A program made the translations under genes and the position numbers. The notes beneath the pieces were generated by a model. That model was not told the origin of the DNA. It searched no databases and saw nothing but the letters and a program-made list of their open reading frames with translations. Source: UBA6489 sp942490775 (GTDB taxonomy: Bacteria; Patescibacteriota; Gracilibacteria; BD1-5; UBA6164). From it: a DNA stretch of 64,000 nt. The DNA lies in contig CALNYL010000011.1 of NCBI GenBank assembly GCA_942490775.1, positions 210,917 to 274,916 of the forward strand, given 5' to 3'. This document shows positions 12,160 through 23,683 of the stretch, piece by piece. The first letter of the stretch is position 1. Each line of letters begins with the position of its first letter.

Positions 12160-12497
12160 CAACTTAGAAAATTGGAATCTAACAAAAGATATTTTTTGTT
12201 TATTCGCTTTTGTAAAAGCATTTTCTGATAAGCTAATATTCTAATTTTCTAAATAGGCTTAGTATACAATTTTGCAAAAATATTTCTGTAGAGATATTTT
12301 GGTAAAACATCTCTAAACTTTAGATTTTATTTTATGAAAATATGATTTAAAATCAAATTGAAACTTTATTTATTTTATACAATAAAAAGCTTTTTTTTCA
12401 AGTCTTTTTTCTCATCCAAACATCAAAAACATTGATAATAAAATTTATCCTGCTATATTAGTGCAATATTTATATATTTACTAATAATAAAAAAGAT
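12160..12497. other. Intergenic region with long-range inverted repeats and a clpP promoter
   Basis: TTAGAAAATT (from about 12167) pairs with AATTTTCTAA (ending about 12255) around a 70-nt loop. A second short hairpin (GAGATATTTTGGTAAAACATCTC) lies near 12290. A likely clpP promoter is TTGATA (12432-12437), a 16-bp spacer and TATATT (12454-12459) with an extended TG. No gene seen. Confidence 0.5.
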
Positions 12498-13115
12498 ATG
12501 CAAATAATAACCTCTAAAAAGAAAATCCTGAGAAACACCCTTATCCCCACAGTCATAGACAAAACCCCTACAGGAGAAAGAGCCTATGATATATACTCTA
12601 GACTACTAGAAGACAGAATAATATTCTTATGAGAAGGAATTGACAGCACCGTAGCTAACACCATTATCGCTCAACTCCTATTTCTTGAAAAACAAGACCC
12701 TAAAACCCCTATCACTATGTATATAAACTCTCCATGATGACATGTAACAGCAGGACTAGCAATATATGATACAATGCAATATGTGAATTGTCCTATAATT
12801 ACTGTTTGTATGTGAATGGCAGCCTCTATGGGATCAATAATCTTAGCAGGATGAGAAAAGTGAAAAAGATACTCTCTCCCTCATAGTGAAATTATGATAC
12901 ACCAACCACTTGGATGAGCTGAAGGACAAGCTACTGATATAAAAATAGCAGCTGACCACATTCATAAAACTGGTCAAACCCTTTATGGACTTCTAGCAAA
13001 AGACACAGGACAAGATATAAAAAAGATAGAAAAAGACTGTGATAGAGATAATTTTATGTCCGCTAAAGAAGCTTTAGCATATGGACTTATTGATAAGATT
13101 ATAAAGAATAAATAG
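12498..13115 (+). CDS. clpP: ATP-dependent Clp protease proteolytic subunit
   Basis: A 205-aa ClpP of normal length. Its serine protease site is visible: the nucleophile in GMAASMGS and the histidine in MIHQPLGGAEGQATDI. The substrate-groove segment YINSPGGHVTAG is present. Both Gly of SPGG and the Gly before MAAS are TGA codons, which is one of the clearest proofs in the window that UGA means glycine. The enzyme forms a tetradecamer that degrades unfolded proteins delivered by ClpX-type ATPases. It has its own promoter and a strong terminator, so it is monocistronic. Confidence 0.97.
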
Positions 13116-13123
13116 ACATCAAA

Positions 13124-13164
13124 AAAAGAGCTATCTGAAAATTTCAGAATAGCTCTTTTTTTTT
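13124..13164. terminator. Bidirectional terminator between clpP and ftsK
   Basis: AAAAAAAGAGCTATTCTGAAA-type hairpin: AGAGCTATCTGAAA pairs with TTTCAGAATAGCTCT, flanked by A and T runs on both sides, serving the convergent genes. Confidence 0.9.
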
Positions 13165-13175
13165 TACTTCTTCCC

Positions 13176-15395
13176 CTAATCTATATAAACTTCCCTTGGC
13201 TTACTTCCGTTGGCTGGTCAAACCACTCATAAATCTTCTAGTATATCCAGAATTTTTGCTGCTCTTGCATAACCTAGTCATAATTTCCTTTGAACTAGAG
13301 ATGTACTCCCCTTCTTAGCCTCCTTTACAACCAACATAGCCTTTTCTATTATCTCTGGATCCTCATCCTGCTCTCAATTATATCACTCCATTATAGACCC
13401 CTCCAAATTAGACTTTCAGTTAACAATAGAATCATCTTGAAGATTTTTCAACATATCAGGATCTATAGTAAGCTTAACCTGATTTACTACAGATTCAACC
13501 TCATGAGTCTCTACAAATACTCACTGTACCCTCTCTGGCTCCAATGCTCATGTAGGATAATAAAGCATATCTCACATACCCAGTAAATCCTCCGCTCACA
13601 TCTTATCTATAACCGTTCTAGAATCTATTTGTGATGAAACAGTAAAAGCGATACGACTTGGTACATTAGCTTTTATTAGTCAAGTAATAACATCTACAGA
13701 TGGTCTCTGAGTAGCTATTATTAGGTGCATTCATACTGCCCTTGCCATTTGGGAAATTCTTGCAATATTTGATTCTACTTCTTTTTTAGATCCACTCATC
13801 ATTAAGTCAGCAAGTTCATCTATAACTATTACTATATACGGCAATTTTTCTTCTTTTGATACTTTATCATTATACTCTTTAAAATTTCTTGCCCTTTTTG
13901 CTGTAGCTAAATCATATCTTCTAAGCATTTCTGCTACACACCACTTTAGCGAGTTTAATGCCTTATCTGGATTTGTTATAACTGGAGTCAATAAATGCGG
14001 TATACCATTATAAACCGATAACTCTACTCTTTTCGGATCCACCATTATAAACTTTAAATCATTGGGAGAAAATTTATACAAAAGAGATATTAAAAAACCA
14101 TTCATTCAAACAGATTTTCAACTAGCAGTTTGACCTGCTACAAGCAAGTGAGGCATTTTAGCTAAATCTCAAACTACCGCTCATCCATTTATATCTTTTC
14201 ATATTGCTATAGGCAAAGAAAGTTTAGTAGAATTAAACTCTTTAGAAACTATAATTTCTTTTAATCAAACTATTTGCCTTTCATCATTAGGCACCTCTAT
14301 TCAAACTACTCCTAATCAAGGAATAGGGGCTTGTATTCTTATATTCTTAGCCTTTAGAGCTAAAGTAAGATCTTTTTTTAGATTAACTATTTTTTGAAGT
14401 TTTACTCACTCCATAGGTTTCAATCTATACTGTATAACTGTAGGTCAGATTTTATACCCCTCCATGGAAACTTGGATTTTGAATTGTAAAAGCTTTTCTT
14501 CTATTTCTAATTCCTTTCTTCTTATCTCATTTTTATCATACTGAATCTCTCCTCACTTATCATCTAATAAATCAATACTTGGAAACTCCCATTTTGATAT
14601 CTCTATCTTTCTAAAAGACTCTTCCTTATTATTTACAGAAGTATCTGCTATTTTTGATCATCAGAAAATAGAACCCAATTTACTCTTTTTCTCTATTTTT
14701 ATTTTTCTTTTACTCTCTATTTGCGATATATTCATTTGTTTTTGTGCCTTTTCTTTTTCTTGCTGTTTTTTTAATGCCTCTTTTTCTCTTTTCAAATCTT
14801 CTAACATTTTACTAAGTTCATTTTCCTTCTTTGTACTTTTCACTTCGACTTTTTTAGCTTTTTGAGTTGCCTTTTGCAGTGCTTTTGCTTTTTTTATTTC
14901 CCTCTCCTTTAAAACCGTAGTTTTTAGTTCTCATAAACTCGGTATCATAGAAGCTACAGACAAAACAGAAAATCTAAAAAGTATAAATAGGGAAACAAAA
15001 AATATTATAAGAAAAGCAAATAGAGTTGAATTTGCTCAAAGTGTATCTTTTAAAATTGGAAAAACATTAAAAATAGCAACATAATCAGATTTGAAATAAC
15101 CTACAAGTGTAGTAACAGAGACTAAGTAAAATACCAAACCAAAAGCCCTATATAAATCAAAGTGCATATCTTTTTCCTTGAATAAGAAAATAGCCGCTAG
15201 TATAGTAGCTGGAGAAAATATCGCTTTATAATATTCTCAAAAAGCATTTATTAATATTTCATGTAAATAAATTCAAAACTTTCAATCATCTCAGATTATT
15301 GCTAATACTCAAAAAAAGAGCAATATTATAGCAAAAAAGCTTGTTCTATAATTTTGTGGTATTTTCGAAATAGTTGATTTCTTTCTTCTAGGCAC
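13176..15395 (-). CDS. ftsK: DNA translocase FtsK
   Basis: A 739-aa FtsK/SpoIIIE protein. Four membrane helices occupy about residues 15-175. A Lys/Glu-rich linker follows (about 190-270), then the motor domain with the Walker A motif AGQTASGKS, the strand FIMVDPKRVELS, and Walker B IVIDELADLMM. The C-terminal gamma winged helix ends YARAAKILDILEDLG. It pumps DNA through the closing septum. The start is GTG: the frame is closed upstream by TAA and no in-frame ATG lies before the first helix. The linker is short compared with many FtsK proteins. Confidence 0.95.
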
Positions 15396-15466
15396 GAGTC
15401 TTTATGTTATATTATTAAATAGTTAATTATTTTTATTATAACTATTTTTTAAATTTTTCAATTTTT

Positions 15467-17803
15467 TTAATCTATCCCCATCCTATCCCTCTCTGAACTT
15501 TTAGGAATACCATAATAATTAAACAAATATTCAGCAATCTCCGAAAAAACAGGAGCAGCAGTCACTCATCAATATATACTAGTCTTAGGTCTCTCTAATT
15601 TCACAATCACAACAAATTTAGGTTCCTCATATGGTCAAAAACCAGCAAAGGAAGCCCAAGTAGATCACTCTCACTCTTCATATTCTCACTTATAAGGAAT
15701 CTGTGAAGTTCAAGTTTTTCAAGCTATATTATATCACTCTACAGCTCAATTAAAAGCAACTCAATTATTCACAGTATCAAGTAGCATAGAAGAAACAACC
15801 TCTGAAGTACTCTCTTGTATAACCCTATGAGTCACCTCTTTTTTGTACTTAACTTCTCTACCATCTGGATAAACCACCTTTTTTATGATATTAGGTTTAA
15901 CATAAACTCATCCATTTGCTATTACACTATAAGCAGTTGCCATTTGTAAAGGAGTAACACTAACTCACATTCAAAATGAAGAAGTAAGAAGCTTAGCTTT
16001 AGACCACTTCTCATAAGGAGTTATCTTAGAAAAAACCTCCCCCTCCAAAGAAATACCTGTTTTCCTTCAAAAACCAAAACTCTCTAAATAATCATGCATA
16101 ATAACCTTTCCGACCCTTTTTACTATCTCTAACATTCAAAGATTACAAGAGTAATTTAAAGCATGTGCAAAACTATGATATCACTCACACTTCCCTGAAA
16201 CATTAGCAATAGTAAAACCGTCAATAGTTACCTTCATTTTATCCATATACATATCATACCTCTTTATTTCCTCAGTATCTATTCATATAGCAACAGTAAT
16301 AGCCTTCATTATACTTCAAGGCTCATACGAAGAAGAAATAATATCATTCTTGTAAACTCAATTTCAGAAATCATTTTTAAATTTATATTTTTCTAAACCA
16401 TAATCAGATAATTCATCCCTATCTATTTCTCTTAAAAAAATTTCCTTAGAGTCATAATAATATTTCTTCCCTTTCTCTCTATCTTCAACAAAAACAGGAA
16501 TTCACAACAAATCAACTTCTGGTCTAGTATACTTCATATAATTCACCTTTTCTATCTCATAAACACTTCATGGATTATTTAAATCAAAAGAAGGATAATT
16601 CGCCATAGCTATTATTTCTCAAGTATTTGGCTCCATAACAACTACACTTCATTTTATAGCCCTATAATCTTTTACTCACTTCTCTAAAATTCTTTCTACA
16701 TTTTTTTGCACACTTCTATCCACTGTTATATATATATCAGCTCATTGTCATGAAATTTTATCTACTCAATCTCAAATAGTATCTATAGTCCTTCACAAAC
16801 TATCTTTTTTACTTAAAACCTGCTTATCCTTTCATCTAAGTAAATCATCAAAATATCATTCTATACCATATTGCCCAAATCAGGCTCTACTCAAAAAGCC
16901 TATTACCTGAGAAGCATTATTTTTTTCTGGATACGATCTATGAGGATGAGGTTTAAGTATTATAAAATTTGAAATAGTCTCACTTTCATCTAAAATATTA
17001 GCCCTAAGAGACTGTCTCTCATCATCAATAAAACTTTCTATCTCATCAGATACCGATATAGACAATTTATTTATTATAGGAGTAAATCTTTTATCCCTTC
17101 TCCTTATACTATAAAATATATCTTGCTCCCCAATTCATAAAATCTGTGAAAGACTAGATGAAAGTAAATTCCTGTTTGTTACCTCTTCAGGATTAATATA
17201 AAGCTTATCACCATTAAGATAAACTCATGATATTCACAATCTTGATATAAGTGAAATCTTTTCACTATTTAATTCTTCTGCGATCAAAACTGAAGTTATC
17301 TTTCTCTCTGAAATCTTCTGTGCAATATTTTTATAAATAAGTTCCTTTATATACTCCTCATCATTCTGAAAATCTTTTATCTCTAACTTATTTAGAAAAT
17401 CTAAAATATTATCATAACATTCCTGCTTTGTTTTTGACTTACAAATTTGTTTATAAACAATATCTCTCAAAAAAATTCATAATTTAGACTTATCTCAACC
17501 TCACTCTACATTCGGATCTATAGCTAAATCATTAAGCTCCACAGAAGTTCAAAGTATTGTAGGATTATTAGCAGAAAAATATATTTTTCCTCTATTAAGA
17601 GGCATAGTAACTTCTCATACCTGTTGTTTATATGCCAGTTCATTATAGTATTTATACTCTATTACAGTATAGCTAAAAACTTTTGATACTATAATTAAAA
17701 AAAACACAACAAAAAAGGCTATAGCAAAATACTCCCTAGAATACTTATTAAATATAGCAAAAACTCATTTATTTTTATTATTATAACTGAAGTTTTTTCT
17801 CAT
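15467..17803 (-). CDS. Class B penicillin-binding protein (FtsI/PBP2-type transpeptidase)
   Basis: A 778-aa peptidoglycan transpeptidase. It has a cytoplasmic tail, one membrane helix (residues about 27-45), a dimerisation domain and a transpeptidase domain with all three active-site motifs: SIMK (in YEPGSIMKAI), SCN (in NYSCNLG) and KTG (in AGKTGTSQ). Both the KTG and flanking glycines are TGA. It starts only 3 bp after the MurL-like gene. Which PBP class (division or elongation) is unclear; nearby ftsK suggests division. The long insertion around residues 120-200 is Lys/Glu-rich. Confidence 0.93.
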
Positions 17804-17806
17804 TTT

Positions 17807-19252
17807 TTATTTAAAAATTTCTATTTTTTCATTAATTTCCTGTGGTATATTATCCTCCTTATAAATATTATTTAATTCAACCTCTAGATTTTCAAAATCT
17901 TTTTCACTCATTTCATCCAATATCTCCTTCTTTACAAAATCCAAATTATAAGGCAATTTCTTTTTATAATTCCTCAATGCCTTTTTAGAAGCCATAACAA
18001 GCTCTTTCTTATCTCAAACACACTCAAAAGGTTTTATTCAAGACAATCAAAACAATTCCCTAAAAGTATTCTCTAATTCTTTATCCTGATACAAATCTTG
18101 TCAAAATATTTTCAACAATATTTTTTTATCTAAAAATGCACTTAATATAACATAAACAAAAACACACTTAGGACAAGAATTACACCAAAGATTTTCTCAC
18201 AAAACAATTTTAGTAAAAATCGTTTCTTTATTTTCTTGCTCCTGCTTATTTCCAGATTTATTTTTATCTTCATCTTCATTTTTATCAACATCTTCTGACT
18301 TTATTATCTTAAAATTATTATTACAACTAGAAAATATAGGAAAATATTCTTTCATAGAAGAAAATAACTCAGCAATTTTAAACTCATAAAATCACTTAAG
18401 AAGAGAAAAATACTTTATATCCCCTCAAATAGAATCCTTCACATACTCTCTAAAATCCTCTTCATACTCTAAACTCTTAGAATACTGATGATTTATATCA
18501 AGCTTTTTCCAAGTAGTATTTGATAAATTCGCTGATTTTTCATTTGATAAAACTATATATTTATAATCATATAAATAAGCCGACAACAACAAAATAAATG
18601 ATGTAACTCAAGTTATAGGTATATGTCAATTATAATACCCTCCCTCATTAAGTTTAAACAAATTTTCCGATAATTCCCTATGAATAAGTAAATTTTTCTT
18701 TCATATCTTTTCTGATACTTTTTTCTTCACTCTATCCATTTTTCCAAAAACCACAGTTCTAAATTTAAGTCCTGCCTTTTTATAAAGATCAACCGAAACT
18801 AAACTATCTTTTCCTCATCACAAAGCTATCAAAGACCTATCTTTCAAAGTAAAATCCACTTTTTCAAATACCCCTGCCGACATATTCATATTCATAAAAT
18901 TGAATAACTTTTTAGGAGATATCTCATTTTGATACAAAAACTCTCATAATCAATTCCTATAAAACTTAGCCCAAAAAGCCATAGCCCCCTGATCTAAGTA
19001 TCAAGAACAAACTAGTAGTTCCTTAGTTGGATAAAGTTTATAATAACTTATTCAAAGAGCCAAATGTATATTAAACATCATATTATTAATAACCCTTTTA
19101 TCTAGGTCTTTTCTTGTCTTGAATAGTTTTGAACTAAAATTTATTCTTTCTTCAAAAAATTCTTTTTTATCAAAATTGTAAAAAAATCTTCACTCTAGTG
19201 TATCAAAATCAAACTCAAATTTTTTAAAATAAAATTTTCTAAATGGTTTCAT
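17807..19252 (-). CDS. murL: MurL-type UDP-MurNAc-L-Ala-L-Glu epimerase
   Basis: A 481-aa protein resembling MurL, which converts the terminal L-Glu of UDP-MurNAc-L-Ala-L-Glu to D-Glu. This pathway, first shown in Xanthomonas, replaces MurI glutamate racemase. Visible hallmarks are an N-terminal KPFRKFYFKKFEFDFD, the P-loop-like ALGGGKDSLVSVDLYKKAG, GHIPITGVTSFILLLSAYLY, SNEKSANLSNT, the HQYSKSLEYE segment and a Cys cluster (WCNSCPKC). The central region carries an acidic, low-complexity insertion around residues 330-355. It is translationally close to the transpeptidase, in keeping with cell-wall synthesis. Assignment rests on motif memory, not a search. Confidence 0.75.
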
Positions 19253-19386
19253 AGTATTGAATTGTTTAATATACTAAATTCACATTATATTCAAAGCATT
19301 CTACTCATTTTTTAGTTTTTTTCAATTTTTTATTTTTTGTAACCCAAAAAGTATAAACAAGACAATGTCTTGTCTACACTTTTTTT
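19253..19386. other. Intergenic with a short hairpin
   Basis: Contains CAAGACAATGTCTTG (about 19359-19373) followed on plus by a T-rich stretch. It may act as a weak terminator for argS read from minus. Confidence 0.4.
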
Positions 19387-21186
19387 CTACATTCTTTCTG
19401 GCATAGTTATTCATATAATCTCAAAGCTTTCCTTAAGTACTTTAGTAAATAGTTTTACCAGCATTAACCTTGATATTTTTTTAGTTTCATCTTCTTCATT
19501 TAGAACATGTATACTATTATAAAATGTGTTGAACCTTTTTGTTAGTTCATAACTGTATTTACATAAAATATGTGGCATATTTTTTTGTGCTGTCTCTTCT
19601 ACTATGTCATTATAAGAATTTATCATCTTTATTAGCTCTATTTCCTCCTGACTTTCAAATGTATAATTAATGTAATCTCTTTCAAATATTTCATCTGTAT
19701 TTTCTAGTATTCTTGATGCTCTTACATAGGCATACTGTATATACGGTCAACTGTTTCCTTCAAATGTCATAAATTCATCCCAATCAAAAATCACATCTGT
19801 TTCTCTACTTTTTTTAAGGTATCAGTACTTTATGGCTCCTATTCCTATTATTTTACTTAGTTCATTTAACTCATTTCATTTTATATCATCTCTTTTTTCT
19901 AGGATTATTTTTTTAGCTCTATCTTCTGCTTCGTCTAGTAATTTATCTAGTTTTATTATTTTTCACTCTCTTGTGGACATCGCTCAGTCTTTTAGGCTGA
20001 TGAATCAGTTGTGTGCATGTATTAGTTTTGTATTTTCCTTTTGTAATTCTGAACCTGATTCAGAATCTTGTCTATTTAACCATCCTATCTTTTCTGAGAT
20101 TGTGAAAACTTGTTTTAGGTGAAGTTGTTGTCTCACATCTACGAAATAAACTATTTTTTCTGGTTTCCAGTTTTCCATTCTGTATCTTACACATGCTAAA
20201 TCCGATGCTAGGTATCAGTGGGTTCAGTCTCTTTTTTGTAGGATGCAGCTCGGCAACTTTGTTTCTTCATCAAAATTTACTCATACGGAGTTATCGTCGT
20301 TTTGTGTTGCTATGTTTTTTTTTACAAGTTCTTTCACTATGTCTTTCATAGAGTATTTAAGGTCTGGATAGTTTTCTATTTTTGGAAGTCATAGTCATTC
20401 ATAAAAGCTTTCTCATATGTTATAATCTGCTTTTACTGCTAGTCTATCTAGCTGGGTTTGCATTCATTTTATTGAATGCTTTGTAAATTGTTCCCAAAAC
20501 TCTATTGAGTCTTTTTCTCAATGTGCTAGTTTTTTAAACTCATTTCTAAAACTTTCTTCTAGTTCTGGTTTATCTTTAGTTTCTTTAGTAACCTTCACAT
20601 ATAACTGAAATAAATGCTCTACCGCATCTTTTTCTAACTCTTGTTCGCTTCCCCAGAGTTTATATGCTGTGATTAGTTTTCCAAATATTATTCACCAATC
20701 TCATATGTGGCTGTCTGATATAACATCATATCATAGTTTTTTGTATAGGTTAACTAGTACTTGTCACTGAGTTGAGGGGCAGATATGTCATATGTGCAGG
20801 GGTTTTCAAACATTCACTCATATGTAGTCAATCACTATCCTCTTCCCTTTTCAAGTTTCTTCTATAATAGTTCAATTATTTTTGTAATCGGATAATAGTT
20901 TACTGAAAATTACTGAGTAAACTTCTTTATTTATTTTTATATTTAAATATGCTCAAGCAGTTTCTAGTGAATCTATAAAAACTATCTTAGAAGAATCTAT
21001 AAAATCTCTTAATTCCTCTGCTATCAACTTTGGATTCTTTCTTAAATCTTTTGCTAATATTCAAGCATTAAAACAATAATCTCAAAACATATTTTTAGGT
21101 GGTATTCAAAGTTTTATCTCATCTATTTCTAAATCGTATTTAGACTTTATTGCCTCTTTTAGTTCAAATATAATTTTATTTTCCAT
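19387..21186 (-). CDS. argS: Arginyl-tRNA synthetase
   Basis: A 599-aa class I synthetase that charges tRNA-Arg. The signature KPLHIGHI appears around residue 130. An N-terminal additional domain specific to ArgRS opens the protein (MENKIIFELKEAIKSKY). DGAMSTREGKIIKLDKLLDEA is the KMSKS-loop equivalent, and SGPYIQYAYVRASRIL marks the anticodon-binding domain, which ends NMPERM or TMPERM. Length is typical. It is monocistronic in appearance. Confidence 0.96.
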
Positions 21187-21304
21187 AATTTTTTAGTAAT
21201 ACTAAAATAATGCAACTGATTATAAACAAAAAAAGTTGATTTTCAAGTAGAATAAAAAGACTTAAAGGAATAAAGTAAGAAGACACCATAAATGGATGTC
21301 TCTA

Positions 21305-22327
21305 CTAAACTTCGTTAATCACTTCATAATCCATATCTAGGTTTCAGACAAAGGCAAATCAAATGACTTCTTCTGCTCATTCTTCTTTTAGCTTTTTAGC
21401 GGTTTCATTAAGGGTAGAACCTGAACCAACAAAGTCATCAAGCAGGAATATTTTTTTGTAGTTTTTTGCTTTATTATCATCAATAAAAATGGTATTTTTG
21501 GCATTTTGTATTCTTTGTTCTCTTGTTTTTAGAGATTTTTGAGGAATGGCAATATTATTTGGATAGTATTTTATAATGTTTACAAAGGGTAGTCATAGGA
21601 TTTTGAGTTTGTCTTTTAGAAATCATAGTAGTTGTTTTTTTCTATCAATACTCCAAGGAGTAATAGCAATAGCATCAAACTTTTTCTTTCTTATAACACA
21701 CTCCAGTTTTATAAAAACTTCATCTATACTTCTGTTTATCAACTGCTTATTTTGAGACTGCTTTGCATAAAAAGTAAGCTCTGCCAACTTACCCCTTCAA
21801 AACTCTATCCGAGTATATTGATCAGCATAAAATATGCTATCCAAAAAAACCTCATCAAAACATTTTCAAAACGATTTGTTAGCCTTCAAAAGTCCACATG
21901 AGTTTTGCAGATTCTCAATATAATTATTAATTGAAAGATAATCCTTTACTTTTTGTTTTATATTCAGCTTTCTAGTTTCGCACCACTTTTCAATACCTGA
22001 AAACCCTTCCAAAATTTCTCACTCTGGACTAAATTTTAGAAATATATCATTTAATAGTTTCTGAGTTTTAAAATCTGGAATATATTCACTCACATATTTT
22101 ACTTCTTTTTCTTTTATGAAATCATTGAGTATTTTTGTACTTTGGTATTTAGTATGAGCTCACTTCCCTACTTTTTTGACTTTTTTATTTTCTAGTAGTT
22201 CTTTTAGTGCTTTGTGGGTTATAGTTCTACTTATTCATAGTATTTTGGAGATTTCTGTGGCTCACAAAACCTCCTGTTTTTCAAATAGGTCTGATACTAG
22301 TTTTTTGATTTTAAAGCTAATTTTCAT
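21305..22327 (-). CDS. HTH-fused phosphoribosyltransferase-like protein, probably autoregulated
   Basis: A 340-aa protein. The N-terminus is a winged helix-turn-helix (EVLGATEISKILGISRTITH, then KALKELLENKKVKKVG), and the C-terminus is a type I phosphoribosyltransferase fold with the PRPP loop FLLDDFVGSGSTLNETAKKL. Similar PRTase ends occur in ComF and in defence-linked proteins. The middle (residues 80-200) is unlike known proteins. Three palindromes of TTTACTGTAAA type lie 13-50 bp upstream of its start, at 14-bp intervals, and are probably its own operators. It may sense PRPP or a nucleotide. Exact role unknown. Confidence 0.7.
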
Positions 22328-22339
22328 ATTTTTTCAATG

Positions 22340-22377
22340 TTTACTGTAAAGTCTTTACTGTAATATGTTTACAGTAA
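22340..22377 (-). promoter_or_regulatory. Three operator-like palindromes at 14-bp spacing
   Basis: TTTACTGTAAA at 22340, TTTACTGTAA at 22354 and TTTACAGTAA at 22368. Each is a near-perfect inverted repeat, and the starts are exactly 14 bp apart. They lie just upstream of the HTH-phosphoribosyltransferase gene and are candidate binding sites for that protein. Confidence 0.75.
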
Positions 22378-22453
22378 GTTAGTGTTAGTATATCATTTCT
22401 TTTGGGGAATGCAAAGAAATAAAAGAAAAAAGAAACTAAATTAATAGGCAAGA

Positions 22454-22488
22454 AAAAAGGGAACGAATATCTTCGTTCCCTTTTTTTA
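22454..22488 (+). terminator. Terminator-like palindrome, GGGAACGAA family copy A
   Basis: GGGAACGAA and TTCGTTCCC arms around TATC, with A and T runs on each side. Two relatives lie at 25550 and 27074. This copy precedes the methyltransferase cassette. Confidence 0.8.
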
Positions 22489-22598
22489 GAAATTGTATAA
22501 ACTTATCTGAGTATAAAGATAATAATATTTTAGTTGATTTAAATAATGTTTTAAGTATATTTTTAACAATCAAAAATTTAGAATTCTAAAAAATATAA
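22489..22598. other. Upstream region of the methyltransferase cassette
   Basis: An A/T-rich stretch with GAATTC just before the start. No clear promoter hexamer pair is chosen. Confidence 0.3.
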
Positions 22599-23668
22599 AT
22601 GATAAGTAAGAAACTAGAAGTTATAGACCTATTTTGTTGAATATGATGACTTTCTCATTGACTTTACAAGCAATGATTTGACATACTTGCATGAATTGAT
22701 TTTGAAAATTCATGTAAGTTTTGATATGAATATAATAATAATACTGAGTTTATTCATGCAGATATTAGAGATATAAAATGAGAAGATTTGAAAAATAGAT
22801 ATGGCAAAAATTCAATAAAGGTGCTTGTTTGATGTGCTCCTTGTCAGCCTTTTTCAAACTTAAATGTAAAAAAGAATGATTATTTAAATCATGAAAAAGC
22901 TATGGCAAAAAGTCCTTTAGATAAGTATGCTTCTTTAATAGAAGATATACAACCAGATATTATATCAATGGAAAATGTTAGATGATTAGCAAAAAAAGAT
23001 AAATATCCTTCTTTTAAGCATTTTTTAGATGTTTTAGAAAGAAATAATTATCACTATGAAGTAAATATAGTAGATTCAAAAAAATATTGAATACCACAAA
23101 ATAGATATAGATTGATTTTATTAGCTTCTAAACTTGGGAAAATAAATATAATTCCATATACTCACGAAAAAGATTTTATAACAGTTAAAGAAGTTATCTC
23201 TCATTTACCTAAAATAAAAGCTTGAGAAATATCAAAGAAAGACACTTATCATAGAGCAAGAAAACTAAGTGATTTGAATATGAGAAGAATTAAGTCTATG
23301 CCTAAAGATGGATGAAATTTACTTGATGGGGATAGTTCACTTATAACTCCTTGCCATAGAAAAAATACATGAAAAAGCTATGTTAAAAATATATATGCAA
23401 GAATGAGGTGGAATGAACCTGCTCCACTATGACGACACAATGTATATGAATATGAAATGGTAGGTTTTGACATCCCGAACAAAATAGATGAATTTCTTTG
23501 AGAGAAGCAGCTATATTTCAGACTTTTCCAGATGAGTATAAATTTGTTACTGAAGGTGAAGAAATATCAACAACTAAAATTGCTAAGCAAATTTGAAATG
23601 CTGTTCCTGTGAAATTGGGGGAGATAATTTGAGAATCAATAAAGAAACATTTAGAGAATAATTTATAG
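22599..23668 (+). pseudogene. C5 cytosine DNA methyltransferase with a single-base frameshift
   Basis: Encodes about 356 residues if one base is restored. Motif I is DLFCGIGGLSHG, motif IV GCAPCQPFSN (catalytic Cys), motif VI ENVRG, motif VIII QNRYRL and motif X GNAVPV. The reading frame changes near 23424-23427: up to NEPAP it is in frame 1, and from TMTTQ onward (GRFGHPEQNRG, ISLREAA, FQTFPDEY) it continues one frame over. The region after the break is well conserved, so the lesion is recent, a sequencing error, or a programmed slip. It modifies cytosine in DNA. It starts the cassette with a DUF262 and a HEPN gene downstream. Confidence 0.85.
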
Positions 23669-23683
23669 TTTAATATTTTTATT

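Noticed and set aside
19359..19373. CAAGACAATGTCTTG as an operator
   Set aside because: A single copy in a short gap, with no regulator linked to it.
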